Positions 6,716 to 16,406 of a stretch of DNA of 64,000 nt are shown one piece after another. A program made the position numbers and the translations under genes. The DNA lies in NCBI GenBank assembly GCA_040507985.1, contig JBEVNR010000057.1, forward strand, positions 1-64,000, written 5' to 3'. Below the pieces are notes generated by a model, which worked only from the letters and a program-made list of their open reading frames with translations, was not told the DNA's origin and did no database searches. Positions within the stretch are counted from its first letter, which is position 1. Every line of letters starts with the position of its first letter. This DNA comes from JBEVNR01 sp040507985. GTDB lineage: Bacteria > Pseudomonadota > Alphaproteobacteria > Rickettsiales > UBA6187.

Positions 6716-8584
6716 ATGAAAAAATGGGGAGCATTGGCGGCGTTGGCGTGGTGTGCGGGGGCGACGCCTGCGGATGCGGCGGGAAATTATCCGTCCTTCG
6801 CGCTGTTCGAGGAACCGAAATACGCCGAAAATTTCGATCATTTCGACTACGTCAATCCTAACGCGCCAAAAGGGGGAGAATTGCGCCTTGCCGAAGACGG
6901 CACCTTCGACAGCCTCAACCCTTTTATTTTAAAAGGCATCGCGGAGCCGCTCATTCTGCTGACGTTCGACAGGCTCATGGTCGCAAGTTCCGACGAAATC
7001 GCTTCGGCCTATGGGTTGTTGGCCGATAAAATGGAGGTGGCCGACGACAAAAAATCGGCAACGTTCACGATTCGGGACGACGCAACCTGGAGCGACGGGA
7101 AAAAAGTGACCGCCGACGACGTGGTCTTCACCTTTCACCTTTTAAAATCAAAGGGAAGCCCCGAATACCGCACCTATTATCGCGACGTCGAAAAAGCCGA
7201 GAAAATCGCGCCGGATAAGGTGCGCTTTTCCTTTTCTTCCACTGAAAACCGCGAATTGCCGCTTATCGTCAGCGAACTTTCCATCTTGCCAAAGCACGCG
7301 CTGGAAAAAGTGGACTTCGACTCCTTCACCAACGCGCCCATCGTGGGCAGCGGACCCTACGAAATAGCGTCTCACGACTCCGGTCGCACCCTTACCCTAA
7401 AGCGCCGCGAGAATTATTGGGGAAAGGACCTTCCCGTAAATAAGGGACGGTATAATTTCGATCGGATTCGCATCGATTTCTATCGCGATTCCGGCGTGTC
7501 CGTGGAGGCGCTCAAAGCCGGGGAATATGATTTTCGCAAGGAAATGATCTCTAAGGTCTGGGCCATGGACTATAACGGGCCGCGCGTGAAAAGCGGAAAA
7601 TTACTAAAGGAGGAATTGCCGGACGGCATGCCCACCGGCATGCAATGCTTCGTTATGAACTCGCGTCGCAAAAAATTCTCCGATCCCAAAACGCGCGAAG
7701 CCTTGTCGTACCTTATGGATTTCGAGTGGATAAACCAGAACCTCTTTTACGGCGCCTATTCGCGCAACCGCAGCTTCTTCGGCAATTCGTTATTCGAGGC
7801 GAAGGGCGTGCCGTCGAGCGAAGAAAAAGCCCTGCTTGAACCGTTCGCGGGCGACATTCCCGAGCGGGCGCTCACGCAAGAATACCAACCGCCGAAAACG
7901 GACGGCAGCGGCAACAACCGCCCGCAGCTCGCAAAAGCGACCGCCTTGCTTAAGGAGGCGGGATGGACGTATAAAAATCACGCCTGGACGCGCGACGGGG
8001 TCCAATTAGACATAGAATTTTTATTGGCGTCGGCCAGCTTCGAGCGGGTCGTCGGCCCGATAGAGCGCAGCATGGAAAAAATCGGCATTCCCGTCACGAT
8101 ACGCATGGTCGACGTGCCGCAATTCGTCCGTCGCCTGGAAGCGTTTGACTACGACGTGATGACCTATTGGTTTACCCAGGGCACCGCTCCCGGCAACGAA
8201 CAGCTTAGCTATTGGCATTCCGGGCAGCGCGACGTGCGCGGCAGCAAGAACTACGCCGGCGTGAACGATCCCGCGGTGGATGCGTTGGTGGAACGCATCA
8301 TCAAGGCCAAAGACATGGACGGGCTGCAAACGGCGACGCGCGCGCTCGACCGCGTGCTGCAATGGAGTTTTTACGTCATTCCGCAGTGGTATTCGCGCAG
8401 CCATCGCGTGATATACGACGCCAAGCTGGCGCATCCGGACGTCATCGCGCCCTATAATTTAGGGTACGTCGAAAATTGGTGGATGAAGGACGAAAAAAAC
8501 GCGTCGCGCCCGCTTTCGTCCGACTCTCCGAAAGAAGGCGGAAAAGCGGCGCAAACGGGCAGGCCCAACGCGCATATTCAATAG
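6716..8584 (+). CDS. ABC transporter solute-binding protein, family 5 (YejA-like peptide binding)
   Basis: The 622-residue protein is a periplasmic substrate-binding protein of the oligopeptide/dipeptide class. A signal peptide (MKKWGALAALAWCAGATPADA) ends at an A-x-A site near residue 22. The next segment (YAENFDHFDYVNPNAPKGG) is typical of the YejA/microcin-C-import subgroup. WSDGKKVTADDVVFTFHLL is the SBP_bac_5 signature. In this family the protein delivers peptides to YejBEF-type permeases. No permease or ATPase gene adjoins it, so the partner must lie elsewhere. AAGGGTG upstream is an acceptable ribosome binding site. The C-terminal 30 residues are a low-complexity polar extension. Confidence 0.9.
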   Translation: MKKWGALAALAWCAGATPADAAGNYPSFALFEEPKYAENFDHFDYVNPNAPKGGELRLAEDGTFDSLNPFILKGIAEPLILLTFDRLMVASSDEIASAYGLLADKMEVADDKKSATFTIRDDATWSDGKKVTADDVVFTFHLLKSKGSPEYRTYYRDVEKAEKIAPDKVRFSFSSTENRELPLIVSELSILPKHALEKVDFDSFTNAPIVGSGPYEIASHDSGRTLTLKRRENYWGKDLPVNKGRYNFDRIRIDFYRDSGVSVEALKAGEYDFRKEMISKVWAMDYNGPRVKSGKLLKEELPDGMPTGMQCFVMNSRRKKFSDPKTREALSYLMDFEWINQNLFYGAYSRNRSFFGNSLFEAKGVPSSEEKALLEPFAGDIPERALTQEYQPPKTDGSGNNRPQLAKATALLKEAGWTYKNHAWTRDGVQLDIEFLLASASFERVVGPIERSMEKIGIPVTIRMVDVPQFVRRLEAFDYDVMTYWFTQGTAPGNEQLSYWHSGQRDVRGSKNYAGVNDPAVDALVERIIKAKDMDGLQTATRALDRVLQWSFYVIPQWYSRSHRVIYDAKLAHPDVIAPYNLGYVENWWMKDEKNASRPLSSDSPKEGGKAAQTGRPNAHIQ

Positions 8585-8942
8585 ACCTCTTCTCTTGCAT
8601 AACCCTATGTGCGACGAACGCCTGCGCAAGACGGACTTATGTGCGCCTCCATGCACTTTTTGAGCCATAGGCCGGCGTAGCTAAGCGAGACGATTTTTAG
8701 GGATTTTTTTGGCGATCCACCGACCCGGTCGCCGGACAAACCTCTTTATTTTCTTTCTTTTTACGAAAAATTCTGTAATATGTAAGGCACATTCTTATGT
8801 TCAGTACGGTACGTTCGCTTCGTATAAAGTTGCCTCGCGCTATTTCATACGTTCGCTTTTCCCCTACTTCCCCTTACCTTCGCTATCTTTCGCCAACTCT
8901 CGCTTCAGCGGAAAAGTCTCTTGCGCATCGCTAACTTTCGCC
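8585..8942. other. Intergenic region with repeat copies, AT-rich in the second half
   Basis: The right-hand copies of both repeat elements described upstream of the transporter gene lie here (8593-8607 inverted, 8653-8671 direct). TATGTGCG occurs twice within 50 bases. The open frame of the next gene extends back to 8709 through this stretch, but its translation is not convincing as protein. Confidence 0.45.
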
Positions 8943-9743
8943 ATGACTTTTCTTGCCCTTATCGCCATACCGCTTGTATGGTTGACATTACCCCTCGCTT
9001 CTCTCGTGGGCGCCGCTCCGCTGACCAATCGCTCCAACGCTTCGGATACGGATATGTACTTCGAACGTCCCGAACGTCATCCTTTAGTGATCTTCGGTAT
9101 CGTTATGGGAGCGTTTCTGGTCGTTGTCCTTGCCGCAGCTTTATTTTTATGGATTCGCAAACGTTCTCGAAAGCCAACGCCGCTCGTTATTGGCAGACCG
9201 CATCTTGTTAACAATGGCATTGATGCAAATTTTGGCTCCAACGTAGCTCTTATTCCCCTTCCTGTGCCGCAACCCGTGTATTTGCAGCACCTAGGCGCTG
9301 TTGATTCGCAAACGACGCTAACAAAATTTGGTGATGTTGCTAAGGGTACAAATCCGTTGGGATCCAATCCTCCTACTCCTCCTACAAGTCCTTTTGTAAG
9401 CTCGCTTTATGATAATAATTTCGATTTATCCGGCGAAGCAGATAACCACAGCGAATTGAGCGTAGATGTGGTAATAGAGGATAAAGAAGTAGAAATTGAT
9501 TGCTCTTTGCCCCAAACTCTTCCGGCTTCGCCCAAATTGACGTCTACCAATAGTAAGGAAGAAAATCACTGCGGCGCTCAAAACGAAGCTCCGGAAGAAT
9601 ACTATACTAACGGCACTGAGCAAAGCCTTCCCCAAGAGCCTATATCTGCTTTTGACGATGACACCGACGACGGCGAAGAAGACGACGAAGACGAACCTTC
9701 TTCGGACGACGTCGACCATCCAAAGAAAGACGATTTCTCATAA
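8943..9743 (+). CDS. Orphan single-pass membrane protein with long acidic tail
   Basis: I recognise no family. From the ATG at 8943 the 266-residue product begins with a hydrophobic signal-like segment (MTFLALIAIPLVWLTLPLAS) and a short polar stretch. A second strongly hydrophobic segment follows (LVIFGIVMGAFLVVVLAAAL, continuing FLWI), then a basic stop-transfer RKRSRKP. The remaining about 190 residues are disordered-looking: proline-rich around PPTPPTSP and ending in a run of Asp/Glu (DDDTDDGEEDDEDEPSSDD). This predicts a type I membrane protein with a cytoplasmic acidic tail, an architecture more usual in eukaryotes. Base composition is clearly less GC-rich than its neighbours. The frame is open from 8709, but that extension lacks a binding site, as does the chosen start. 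Start and function are uncertain. Confidence 0.5.
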   Translation: MTFLALIAIPLVWLTLPLASLVGAAPLTNRSNASDTDMYFERPERHPLVIFGIVMGAFLVVVLAAALFLWIRKRSRKPTPLVIGRPHLVNNGIDANFGSNVALIPLPVPQPVYLQHLGAVDSQTTLTKFGDVAKGTNPLGSNPPTPPTSPFVSSLYDNNFDLSGEADNHSELSVDVVIEDKEVEIDCSLPQTLPASPKLTSTNSKEENHCGAQNEAPEEYYTNGTEQSLPQEPISAFDDDTDDGEEDDEDEPSSDDVDHPKKDDFS

Positions 9744-10091
9744 CGCGTTTGATATGCGTCACGTATGTACATAGATCGCTCGCCGTGCGACGATAAGGAA
9801 AACCTACGGGATAGGTATGGCGTTGGAATAAAATATAGATAAAAGCGCAAAAATATCGGACTTGAGTTTTTAGGACGTTCGCAGGAATCGAACGCGCCCA
9901 CATTTGCATTCTTCGTTATGTATTATTAGCCTTCTTCCAACGCTTTCGTTTCATGGAAACGTTGAGGGAAGTCTAATTTACCATTTTTTTCCACCTATCG
10001 GCTACCGTTGGCATATATTAACGCCAACGCTTTTCCCAAAAAATCTTCCGCGAATGGATTTTTTACGCCGCAGGCGATATAAAACATCCTT
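9744..10091. promoter_or_regulatory. Leader region of tamB with inverted repeats
   Basis: No gene is visible. Three inverted repeats occur: CGTTCG/CGAACG (9876-9894), CGTTTC-ATG-GAAACG (9947-9961), and CGTTGGC/GCCAACG with a 10-base AT-rich centre (10006-10029). The last lies 63 bases before the tamB ATG and could be an operator or overlap the promoter. Confidence 0.35.
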
Positions 10092-13000
10092 ATGAAAAAA
10101 TACGTCCTTATCGCCGCCGGCGTCGTCGTCGGAATCGTTGCCGTCGTCTATGGCGCCATGCAAACGCCGCAGGCGAAGCGCTACGCCGCCGATTTTATCT
10201 CGAAGAAGGCGAGCGCGCCCGGGCGGGGCGTGAAGGTTTCCGGCATTCATGGCCATATTCCGTGGAACATGGCGCTCGACGAGGTGAGGCTTTCCGACGA
10301 GAAGGGCGAATGGCTTATCGCGCACGGCCTGCGCATACAATGGAATCCCGCCGCATGGGCGCGCCACAGGCTCGACGTCGATCTGCTGCGCGCCGAAAAG
10401 GTGACGATGTTGCGTCGTCCCGTTCCCGCCCCCCCGAAAAAAGACGCCAAACAATTTGACCTTGCCTCTTTCCGTTTGCCCACGCTAGAGGTAGGCAACA
10501 TTGCCGTTGACAAAATCGCCTTGCCTGCTTCCATGACCGGCGGCGTCGAAACGGCATGGAGGTTAAACGTCAACGGGAATAAGGCAAAGAAAAACGCCGT
10601 CACCGGCGCGCTCTCTACCATCAGGGGAAGGAAAACGACGCTGGAGTTTTCCGCCGCCGCGCATAAAACCTTAACGTTCGAGGCTAAGTTCGCGGAGGAG
10701 CCGGGCGGATTCGTCGGCGCGCTGGCGAAATTTCCGAAAGACAAAAAACTCGAAGGCAACGTCTCCCTTGACGGCAACCTTGACGCGTTCTCCGGCGACG
10801 CCGCCCTCACGGTCGGGGACATGGAGTTGCTGCACGCCCGAATGAAAAAAAACGCCGACGCCTTCGTGCTGGTCGGCGCGGGGGAAATTCCCGAAGAGAT
10901 CGCCGCGCTTCCGTTGCCGGAGCGCATGTGGCGGATGAAGGGCGAGGCGGAAAGGGAAGGGAACGTCTGGCGCGTCAAGCGCTCGCGATTCTCCTTGGCG
11001 AACGCCGTCGCCCATGCCGGCGGCGCGTACGACGTTAAGAAGCAAATCTTTGAGAAAATGAATCTCCGACTCGATATCGACGATCTTTCGCGGTGGAGCG
11101 AACTTGCGAAAAAAACTCTCTCCGGCGAAGCGCATATCGCCGCCGTTCTCAACGGACCGACGGAAAAGCTTGATATTTCGCTGCTTGCCGACACTCCGAA
11201 AATCAAAGCCGACGCCGCGACGCTGCGCGACGCCGCCGTATCGTTTGTGGCGCGCATCGACGCGAAACACGTGGAAAGCGGGTGGCCGCTCGCCGATTTT
11301 ACCGTAAACGGCGCCGCCACCCTAAACGACAGGCCCGTGGCGTTGATCGCGAAGGGAAATACGTTCTCCGGGAAGCGCTTGGCCCTCTCCGACCTCTCGC
11401 TTTCCCTGCCGCAGATAGACGCAACGGGCAAGGCAAGTTACGCCATCGACGATCGTTTCGTGTACGCCGATCTTAACGTGAAGGAAGTGCGTCTCGCGGA
11501 ATGGACGCAAGGCAAAATACGTGGCGTCGCGAACGTCCGAATTCGCGCCGAAGGCAAAATAGACGATCTGAACGTGACGGCGGAAGGCGCGGCGAGCGAA
11601 TTGGCCGGATTGCCCTCTCCTTTAAGCGAATGGACGAACGCAAACGCGGAATATCGCCTGAAGGCGCATTATTCGCCCGACGCCCTCACCGTGTCGCAAG
11701 CGGACGTCACGTCGGGCGAGTTTAGCGCAAAATTGCAGGGAAGCTATCCTCTCGCCGCCAAAAATGAATCTTCTACGGCGAAAATCATCGTCGCTCGGGG
11801 CGACTTGCCTCCCATTTCCGCGTCGGCTACCGTCGCGAGAACGGAAGGCGCGCTCACGGTTTCGCCTTTTTTGGTCGAAATCAAAGGGATCAAAGCGGAA
11901 GGCAAAGCCATCTATGACGTTGCCTCCGGACTCGCGACGGCAAGCGCAACGCTGAACGTCGACGATTTTACGGCGCTTTCGGGGTGGTTTCCCATGCCGA
12001 AAATATCGGGGAACGTGCGCGCGAACGTGGCGTTGTCTCCGAATGACGGCAATCAGGGCGCGACATGGAACGCTGCGGCGGAAGGCGTATCGCTGCCGAA
12101 TTCCAACCTGTTCGCGCAGCGGGTCGCGTTGGAAGGCGGCGTTCGCGACGTGGCGTCCTTGGCCGGACTCGACGTGCGCCTGAACGCCTCTTCCGTAAAA
12201 ATAAAGGACGTCATTCTCGACGCCGTTTCCGTCGACGTCTCCTCGCCGCAAGGAATACAAGAAAATGCGGCATTTTCCGCGACGTTGCGCGGAAAAAAAG
12301 GAGACGCGCCCGTCACCCTCCAAACCTCCGGATCGGCGCAAAAGAAAGAGCGCGGCGCCGCCGTCACGGTGCGCGCCTTGTCCGGAGAATACGGAAAATA
12401 CCCGTATCGCCTCCTTTCGCCCGCCAATCTCACGATCGACGGAGGCGACGCGGCGCTAAGCGGTCTCGCGATGAAAATAGCGGACGCCGTTCTCTCGGCG
12501 AAAGGGGAAATGACGCGCGGCGTCGTGAACGCGTCGGCGTCGTTGCCCGAAACCTTGCTTAAGCCGTTCGTGCAAGAGGCGCTTCCGTCGGCGCCGGACG
12601 CGACGTTTGGCGCGTCGCTAAAGATTACCGGAGCGGCATCGGCGCCTACGGCGAACCTTGACGCGACGCTGCGCGTCAAACCCCTGCGCAAGGAGCTTCA
12701 GGCGACCGTCTTTCGTCTAAGCGCCGTGTGGAACAACGCGGAGCGGCGCCCATCCGTCGTCGGAAAAATACGCGCGACGTCGGGCGCACCGGTCGGCGTC
12801 GGCGAATTTTCCTTTCCCGCGACCTTATCCCTGGCGCCCTTCGCGCTCAACCTAAAGACCGACGCGCCGCTCCGGGGAAAGGCGAACCTGAACGTGAAGC
12901 CGGCGCAATTCAACGATTGGCTTGAACCGATGGGGCATAAGCTCGCGGGAACCTTGTCGGGCGACGTGAACGTTTCCGGCACGCTCGCGAAACCGACGAC

Positions 13001-14132
13001 GGACGGCGCGTTGCGGTGGAAAAACGGCGCATACGACCATTTGGCCTTCGGCGCCTGCTTGCGCGATATTGACATGGAGGCGACCTTCGACAAGGCGCGC
13101 CTGCGCATTCAACGCCTTACCGCCAAAGGCGACAGGAAGCACGGCGATCTTAACGTGACGGGCGTCGTCGATTTCGCCAAAAAGCGGGTGGACGCCGCCG
13201 TGGCGCTCGATAAGCTCGAAGCGTTCTGCCACGGCATGGCGGAGGGCAAGATCGGCGGCAAGCTGACCGTCGCGGGTCCGCTCAACGCCGTCATGGCCAC
13301 GGGCGCGGTCGACGTGGGACCGATCTCCGTCCTTATCCCCACCGGGGGCGCCGACGCCATTCCCACCGTCGATTCCATCTATAAAAGCGTGCTGGAGGCG
13401 CAAGAAAGGGGAGAGGCCAAAAAAGGCGCCTTCATGTTCGGCATAGACGTAAACCTTCCCCAGCGCGTCTTCGTGCGCGGCAGGGGTCTGGACGCCGAAT
13501 TTGAAGGCAAGTTGCGCGTCGAAGGCACCGCCACGCGCCCCACGCTCGACGGCGATTTGCACGTGAAGCGCGGAAAAATGGAGCTGCTCGGATCGAACCT
13601 CACCATCACCAAGGGCGACATACGTTTTCTCGACCGCAACCCCGTTCGCCCTTACGTCGACATGTCGGCCACGACGAAGGCGAGCGACGTCGACATTAGC
13701 GTGAACGTGAAGGGATCGATCAAAAAGCCGGACTTAAGCCTCACCTCGTCGCCGCTTAGGCCGCAAGACGAAATATTGGCGCTGCTCTTGTTCGGAAGGC
13801 CATTGCAGGAAATCACTCCGTTCCAGGCGCTGCAACTCGCGCAGGCCGCCGCCACCCTGGCCGGGAAGGGAGGGCCGGGCGTGCTTGGGCTGGCGCGCGA
13901 GACGCTCGGGGTCGACACGCTCGACATATCGCAAGACAAAAGCGGCGGGGCGACGGTCGGGGCCGGAAAATACGTCACCGACCGCGTGTTCGTCGGGGTG
14001 GAGCAAGGCGCCGAACCGGACAGCCGCCGCATTAAAACCGAAATAGAAATTACGCCCAACGTGACGGCCAAAACCGCGACGGGCGCCGAAGGCGGCCCCA
14101 CGGTCGGCGTCGATTGGAAGTATGATTATTAG
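10092..14132 (+). CDS. tamB: TamB, translocation and assembly module / AsmA-like lipid-transfer protein
   Basis: The 1346-residue protein has an N-terminal membrane anchor (residues 4-23) and a very long repetitive beta-rich body. The C-terminal TamB (DUF490) domain is clear: around residues 1210-1270 are LSLTSSPLRPQDEILALLLF and ITPFQALQLAQAAATLAG, and the protein ends in a strand-rich segment closing with VGVDWKYDY. In the family TamB spans the periplasm, acts with the outer-membrane TamA, and transports phospholipid to the outer membrane. tamA normally precedes tamB, but here the upstream gene is an unrelated orphan. The ATG lacks an obvious Shine-Dalgarno. Confidence 0.9.
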   Translation: MKKYVLIAAGVVVGIVAVVYGAMQTPQAKRYAADFISKKASAPGRGVKVSGIHGHIPWNMALDEVRLSDEKGEWLIAHGLRIQWNPAAWARHRLDVDLLRAEKVTMLRRPVPAPPKKDAKQFDLASFRLPTLEVGNIAVDKIALPASMTGGVETAWRLNVNGNKAKKNAVTGALSTIRGRKTTLEFSAAAHKTLTFEAKFAEEPGGFVGALAKFPKDKKLEGNVSLDGNLDAFSGDAALTVGDMELLHARMKKNADAFVLVGAGEIPEEIAALPLPERMWRMKGEAEREGNVWRVKRSRFSLANAVAHAGGAYDVKKQIFEKMNLRLDIDDLSRWSELAKKTLSGEAHIAAVLNGPTEKLDISLLADTPKIKADAATLRDAAVSFVARIDAKHVESGWPLADFTVNGAATLNDRPVALIAKGNTFSGKRLALSDLSLSLPQIDATGKASYAIDDRFVYADLNVKEVRLAEWTQGKIRGVANVRIRAEGKIDDLNVTAEGAASELAGLPSPLSEWTNANAEYRLKAHYSPDALTVSQADVTSGEFSAKLQGSYPLAAKNESSTAKIIVARGDLPPISASATVARTEGALTVSPFLVEIKGIKAEGKAIYDVASGLATASATLNVDDFTALSGWFPMPKISGNVRANVALSPNDGNQGATWNAAAEGVSLPNSNLFAQRVALEGGVRDVASLAGLDVRLNASSVKIKDVILDAVSVDVSSPQGIQENAAFSATLRGKKGDAPVTLQTSGSAQKKERGAAVTVRALSGEYGKYPYRLLSPANLTIDGGDAALSGLAMKIADAVLSAKGEMTRGVVNASASLPETLLKPFVQEALPSAPDATFGASLKITGAASAPTANLDATLRVKPLRKELQATVFRLSAVWNNAERRPSVVGKIRATSGAPVGVGEFSFPATLSLAPFALNLKTDAPLRGKANLNVKPAQFNDWLEPMGHKLAGTLSGDVNVSGTLAKPTTDGALRWKNGAYDHLAFGACLRDIDMEATFDKARLRIQRLTAKGDRKHGDLNVTGVVDFAKKRVDAAVALDKLEAFCHGMAEGKIGGKLTVAGPLNAVMATGAVDVGPISVLIPTGGADAIPTVDSIYKSVLEAQERGEAKKGAFMFGIDVNLPQRVFVRGRGLDAEFEGKLRVEGTATRPTLDGDLHVKRGKMELLGSNLTITKGDIRFLDRNPVRPYVDMSATTKASDVDISVNVKGSIKKPDLSLTSSPLRPQDEILALLLFGRPLQEITPFQALQLAQAAATLAGKGGPGVLGLARETLGVDTLDISQDKSGGATVGAGKYVTDRVFVGVEQGAEPDSRRIKTEIEITPNVTAKTATGAEGGPTVGVDWKYDY

Positions 14133-14224
14133 GCTAATTTCCGCGCTTTTCATCAATATTTCATTATTATTGATATAATAATATTTATGGTGGAATAAGA
14201 GTAATTGGAACGATACGCGGAGAT

Positions 14225-14923
14225 ATGCGAACGCTTGACGACAACAACGCGAAGGGCGCGCGCGCGAATCGCAAGGAACGCCGGAACAAAAACTACGGCG
14301 GGGGATGGAATACGCTGGACGCATTTTATTTATGGGTCATTCGTCGGTTGCTTTCGCTGTTTTATCGCGTGGAACATAAGGCATTTCACCATATCCCCGA
14401 GCGCGGCCCCTGCCTTATCGTGGCCAACCACGTATCGTATCTCGACGGCGTATTCATTCAGGCGGCGTGCCGACGCCCGATACGGTTCGTGATCGACTAC
14501 CACATTTACCATTCGCCCTTCGTGCGGCATTTTATGAAGCTGCACCGCGCTATTCCCATTTTACCCAAACGCAACAACGTCAGGCAGGCGCTGGACGAAA
14601 TTTCCCGCGCGCTTCGGCGCGGCGAGGCGGTGATGATTTTTCCCGAGGGGCGCATCACCTATACCGGCGCGCTGGGGCGTTTTAAGCCGGGCATGGAGTG
14701 GATCGTCGACCGCGACCCGGTGCCGGTGTATCCCGTCGCCATACGCGGATTGTGGGACTCGATGTTCAGCCGAAAATACCTGCGTTCCCGCCGCCGCATG
14801 TTGCCGCGCTTCTTTCGCTTGAAGGTGGAGCTGGAATGCGGCGCCCGGATAGAGGCCGCCCGCGCGGACGCGCCGTCGCTGCAATCGACCATGATAAAGC
14901 TGCTTAAGGCCGGACGCGACTAA
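14225..14923 (+). CDS. PlsC-type 1-acyl-glycerol-phosphate acyltransferase
   Basis: The 232-residue product belongs to the PlsC/LPLAT family, which transfers an acyl group to lysophosphatidic acid or a related lysolipid at the inner membrane. Catalytic motif I is N68-H-V-S-Y-L-D74 (NHx4D); motif III is FPEGRIT at 138-144. A basic N-terminus (residues 7-25) precedes the first hydrophobic stretch (LDAFYLWVIRRLLSLFY). GGAG lies just upstream of the ATG. It follows tamB by 92 bases on the same strand; both concern envelope lipids, but the AT-rich gap leaves co-transcription open. The exact substrate cannot be told from sequence. Confidence 0.87.
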   Translation: MRTLDDNNAKGARANRKERRNKNYGGGWNTLDAFYLWVIRRLLSLFYRVEHKAFHHIPERGPCLIVANHVSYLDGVFIQAACRRPIRFVIDYHIYHSPFVRHFMKLHRAIPILPKRNNVRQALDEISRALRRGEAVMIFPEGRITYTGALGRFKPGMEWIVDRDPVPVYPVAIRGLWDSMFSRKYLRSRRRMLPRFFRLKVELECGARIEAARADAPSLQSTMIKLLKAGRD

Positions 14924-15081
14924 GAGCCTGTTCATTTCGTCCTTTTTACGGACGGCGCGTGACAGCGTCTCCCAAAATTTTTTATCTTTTATTTTTTAAA
15001 AAGGTTTTCGCCGGCCTGCCGCGATAGGTTTGTTATAGGATAAGGAATCACGTCAAAGCAAATACGTCGAAAACGTAAGGC

Positions 15082-15474
15082 TTATTGGCGCTCAAAATAA
15101 AGGAAAACAAGTTTTCCTTTATCATCAAGCGTTATGCTATAGGCGGCATTATTCTTCGAATTCGTAGGAAAAAAGAGCGGACTGGATCCGATATTAATGC
15201 GAACCCCTGCCTTTATGTCGCTATGAAAGCAGTTGTCTCGAATAAAATGTATAGGGTTTTCTTCTTTTTCTGCCAGTTCTCTGAGGCTTTCGCGAGCGAA
15301 TTCTGATTGCTCGGGGCTTATATTGCTCTTGTCGAAGCCCGGATATTTCTGCTCAAGCTCTCTAAGCAGCTGTAATTTAAATTCTTCTTTAGCAGCTTTA
15401 GTAACGGCCAGTCGTTCCACTTTCCGTCGGTTTCTATCTAAAAAAGAGCCGGTTGACGCAGACGCCATCGCCAC
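15082..15474 (-). CDS. Hypothetical protein, 130 residues
   Basis: No family recognised. The N-terminal half is charged and probably helical (KVERLAVTKAAKEEFKLQLL and onward). The C-terminal half looks like beta strands, ending SITLDDKGKLVFLYFERQ. No signal peptide or membrane segment is visible. Base composition is lower in GC than the pyrH cluster beside it. The start at 15474 has no clear ribosome binding site. It is convergent with plsC and divergent from pyrH, with no operon partner. Confidence 0.55.
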   Translation of the reverse strand: MAMASASTGSFLDRNRRKVERLAVTKAAKEEFKLQLLRELEQKYPGFDKSNISPEQSEFARESLRELAEKEENPIHFIRDNCFHSDIKAGVRINIGSSPLFFPTNSKNNAAYSITLDDKGKLVFLYFERQ

Positions 15475-15591
15475 TAAATAGTTAGCAATATCGCAATAAA
15501 ACGATGTGGCGGCAAAAAATGCTCGTAGAATCGGAAGGGATAATCACAAATAAAAGAACTTCCGCAAAGAATCAATTTCTTTCAATAAAAG

Positions 15592-15620
15592 TTGCATTCC
15601 GACGCGCTGAAATGTATTAC
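15592..15620 (+). promoter_or_regulatory. Sigma-70 promoter for the pyrH cluster
   Basis: TTGCAT (15592-15597) and TATTAC (15615-15620) are 17 bases apart. The predicted start near 15627 leaves about 29 bases of leader to the pyrH ATG. Confidence 0.55.
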
Positions 15621-15655
15621 CTTACGTTAAATGACATAAGGAATGACGGCAGGGC

Positions 15656-16396
15656 ATGGCGGCGTTATATAATAGGGTATTGCTGAAAATTTCCGGCGAA
15701 TCGTTGATGGGGCAGAAAGCCTTCGGCCATGATTCCGAGTTCGTCCGCAGCTTGTGCCGCGACATAAAGGAAGTATATGACGGCGGAACGGAGATATGCC
15801 TCGTGGTGGGGGGCGGAAACATCTATCGCGGCGCCTCCGCCGCCGAGTTCGGCATGGAGCGCGCCGGCGCCGACTATGTCGGCATGCTCGCCACCGTCAT
15901 TAACGCGCTCATCCTGCAAAACGTGCTGGACGGCATGGAAGTGCCTTCGCGCGTGCTGTCCGCCATTCCCATGACCACGGTGTCCGAGCCGTACATCCGC
16001 CGCCGCGCTCTGCGCCATTTAGAAAAAAAGCGCGTGGTCATTTTTGCCGCCGGCACCGGCAATCCGTTTTTCACCACCGACACCGCCGCCACGCTCCGCG
16101 CCGCCGAAATGAATTGCGACGTCATCATGAAAGGCACGAAAGTCGACGGCGTGTATTCCGCCGATCCCGCCCGCCATCCCGATGCGGTGAGGTACGACGC
16201 CCTTACCTATAAAGAGGCGCTGTATCGCGATTTGGGCGTGATGGACAGCTCCGCCATAGCGCTTGCAAAAGATAACGGCATACCTATACTGGTTTTTTCC
16301 ATTCACTCGTCCGGAGCGTTTAAAAGAGCGCTCTCCGGGGAAGGCGCGTTTACCCTCGTGAGCAATAGCGCGAGTTCGCCGGAAACAAAAAAATAA
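15656..16396 (+). CDS. pyrH: Uridylate (UMP) kinase
   Basis: The 246-residue amino-acid-kinase-fold enzyme phosphorylates UMP to UDP and is normally hexameric and cytoplasmic. Visible signatures are LLKISGESL at 9-17, VVGGGNIYRG at 50-59, the AGTGNPFFTTDTAA nucleotide loop near 131, and MKGTKVDGVYSADP. It is followed after 10 bases by frr, the usual order. The rpsB and tsf genes that normally precede it are absent; an unrelated gene on the opposite strand lies there instead, and a separate promoter is present. Confidence 0.96.
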   Translation: MAALYNRVLLKISGESLMGQKAFGHDSEFVRSLCRDIKEVYDGGTEICLVVGGGNIYRGASAAEFGMERAGADYVGMLATVINALILQNVLDGMEVPSRVLSAIPMTTVSEPYIRRRALRHLEKKRVVIFAAGTGNPFFTTDTAATLRAAEMNCDVIMKGTKVDGVYSADPARHPDAVRYDALTYKEALYRDLGVMDSSAIALAKDNGIPILVFSIHSSGAFKRALSGEGAFTLVSNSASSPETKK

Positions 16397-16406
16397 AGGA
16401 GGCTTT

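Noticed and set aside
9870..9900. Sequence resembling the T-arm of a tRNA on the minus strand (GTTCGATTCC)
   Set aside because: No acceptor, D-arm or anticodon arm can be built around it; it is explained by a CGTTCG/CGAACG hairpin.
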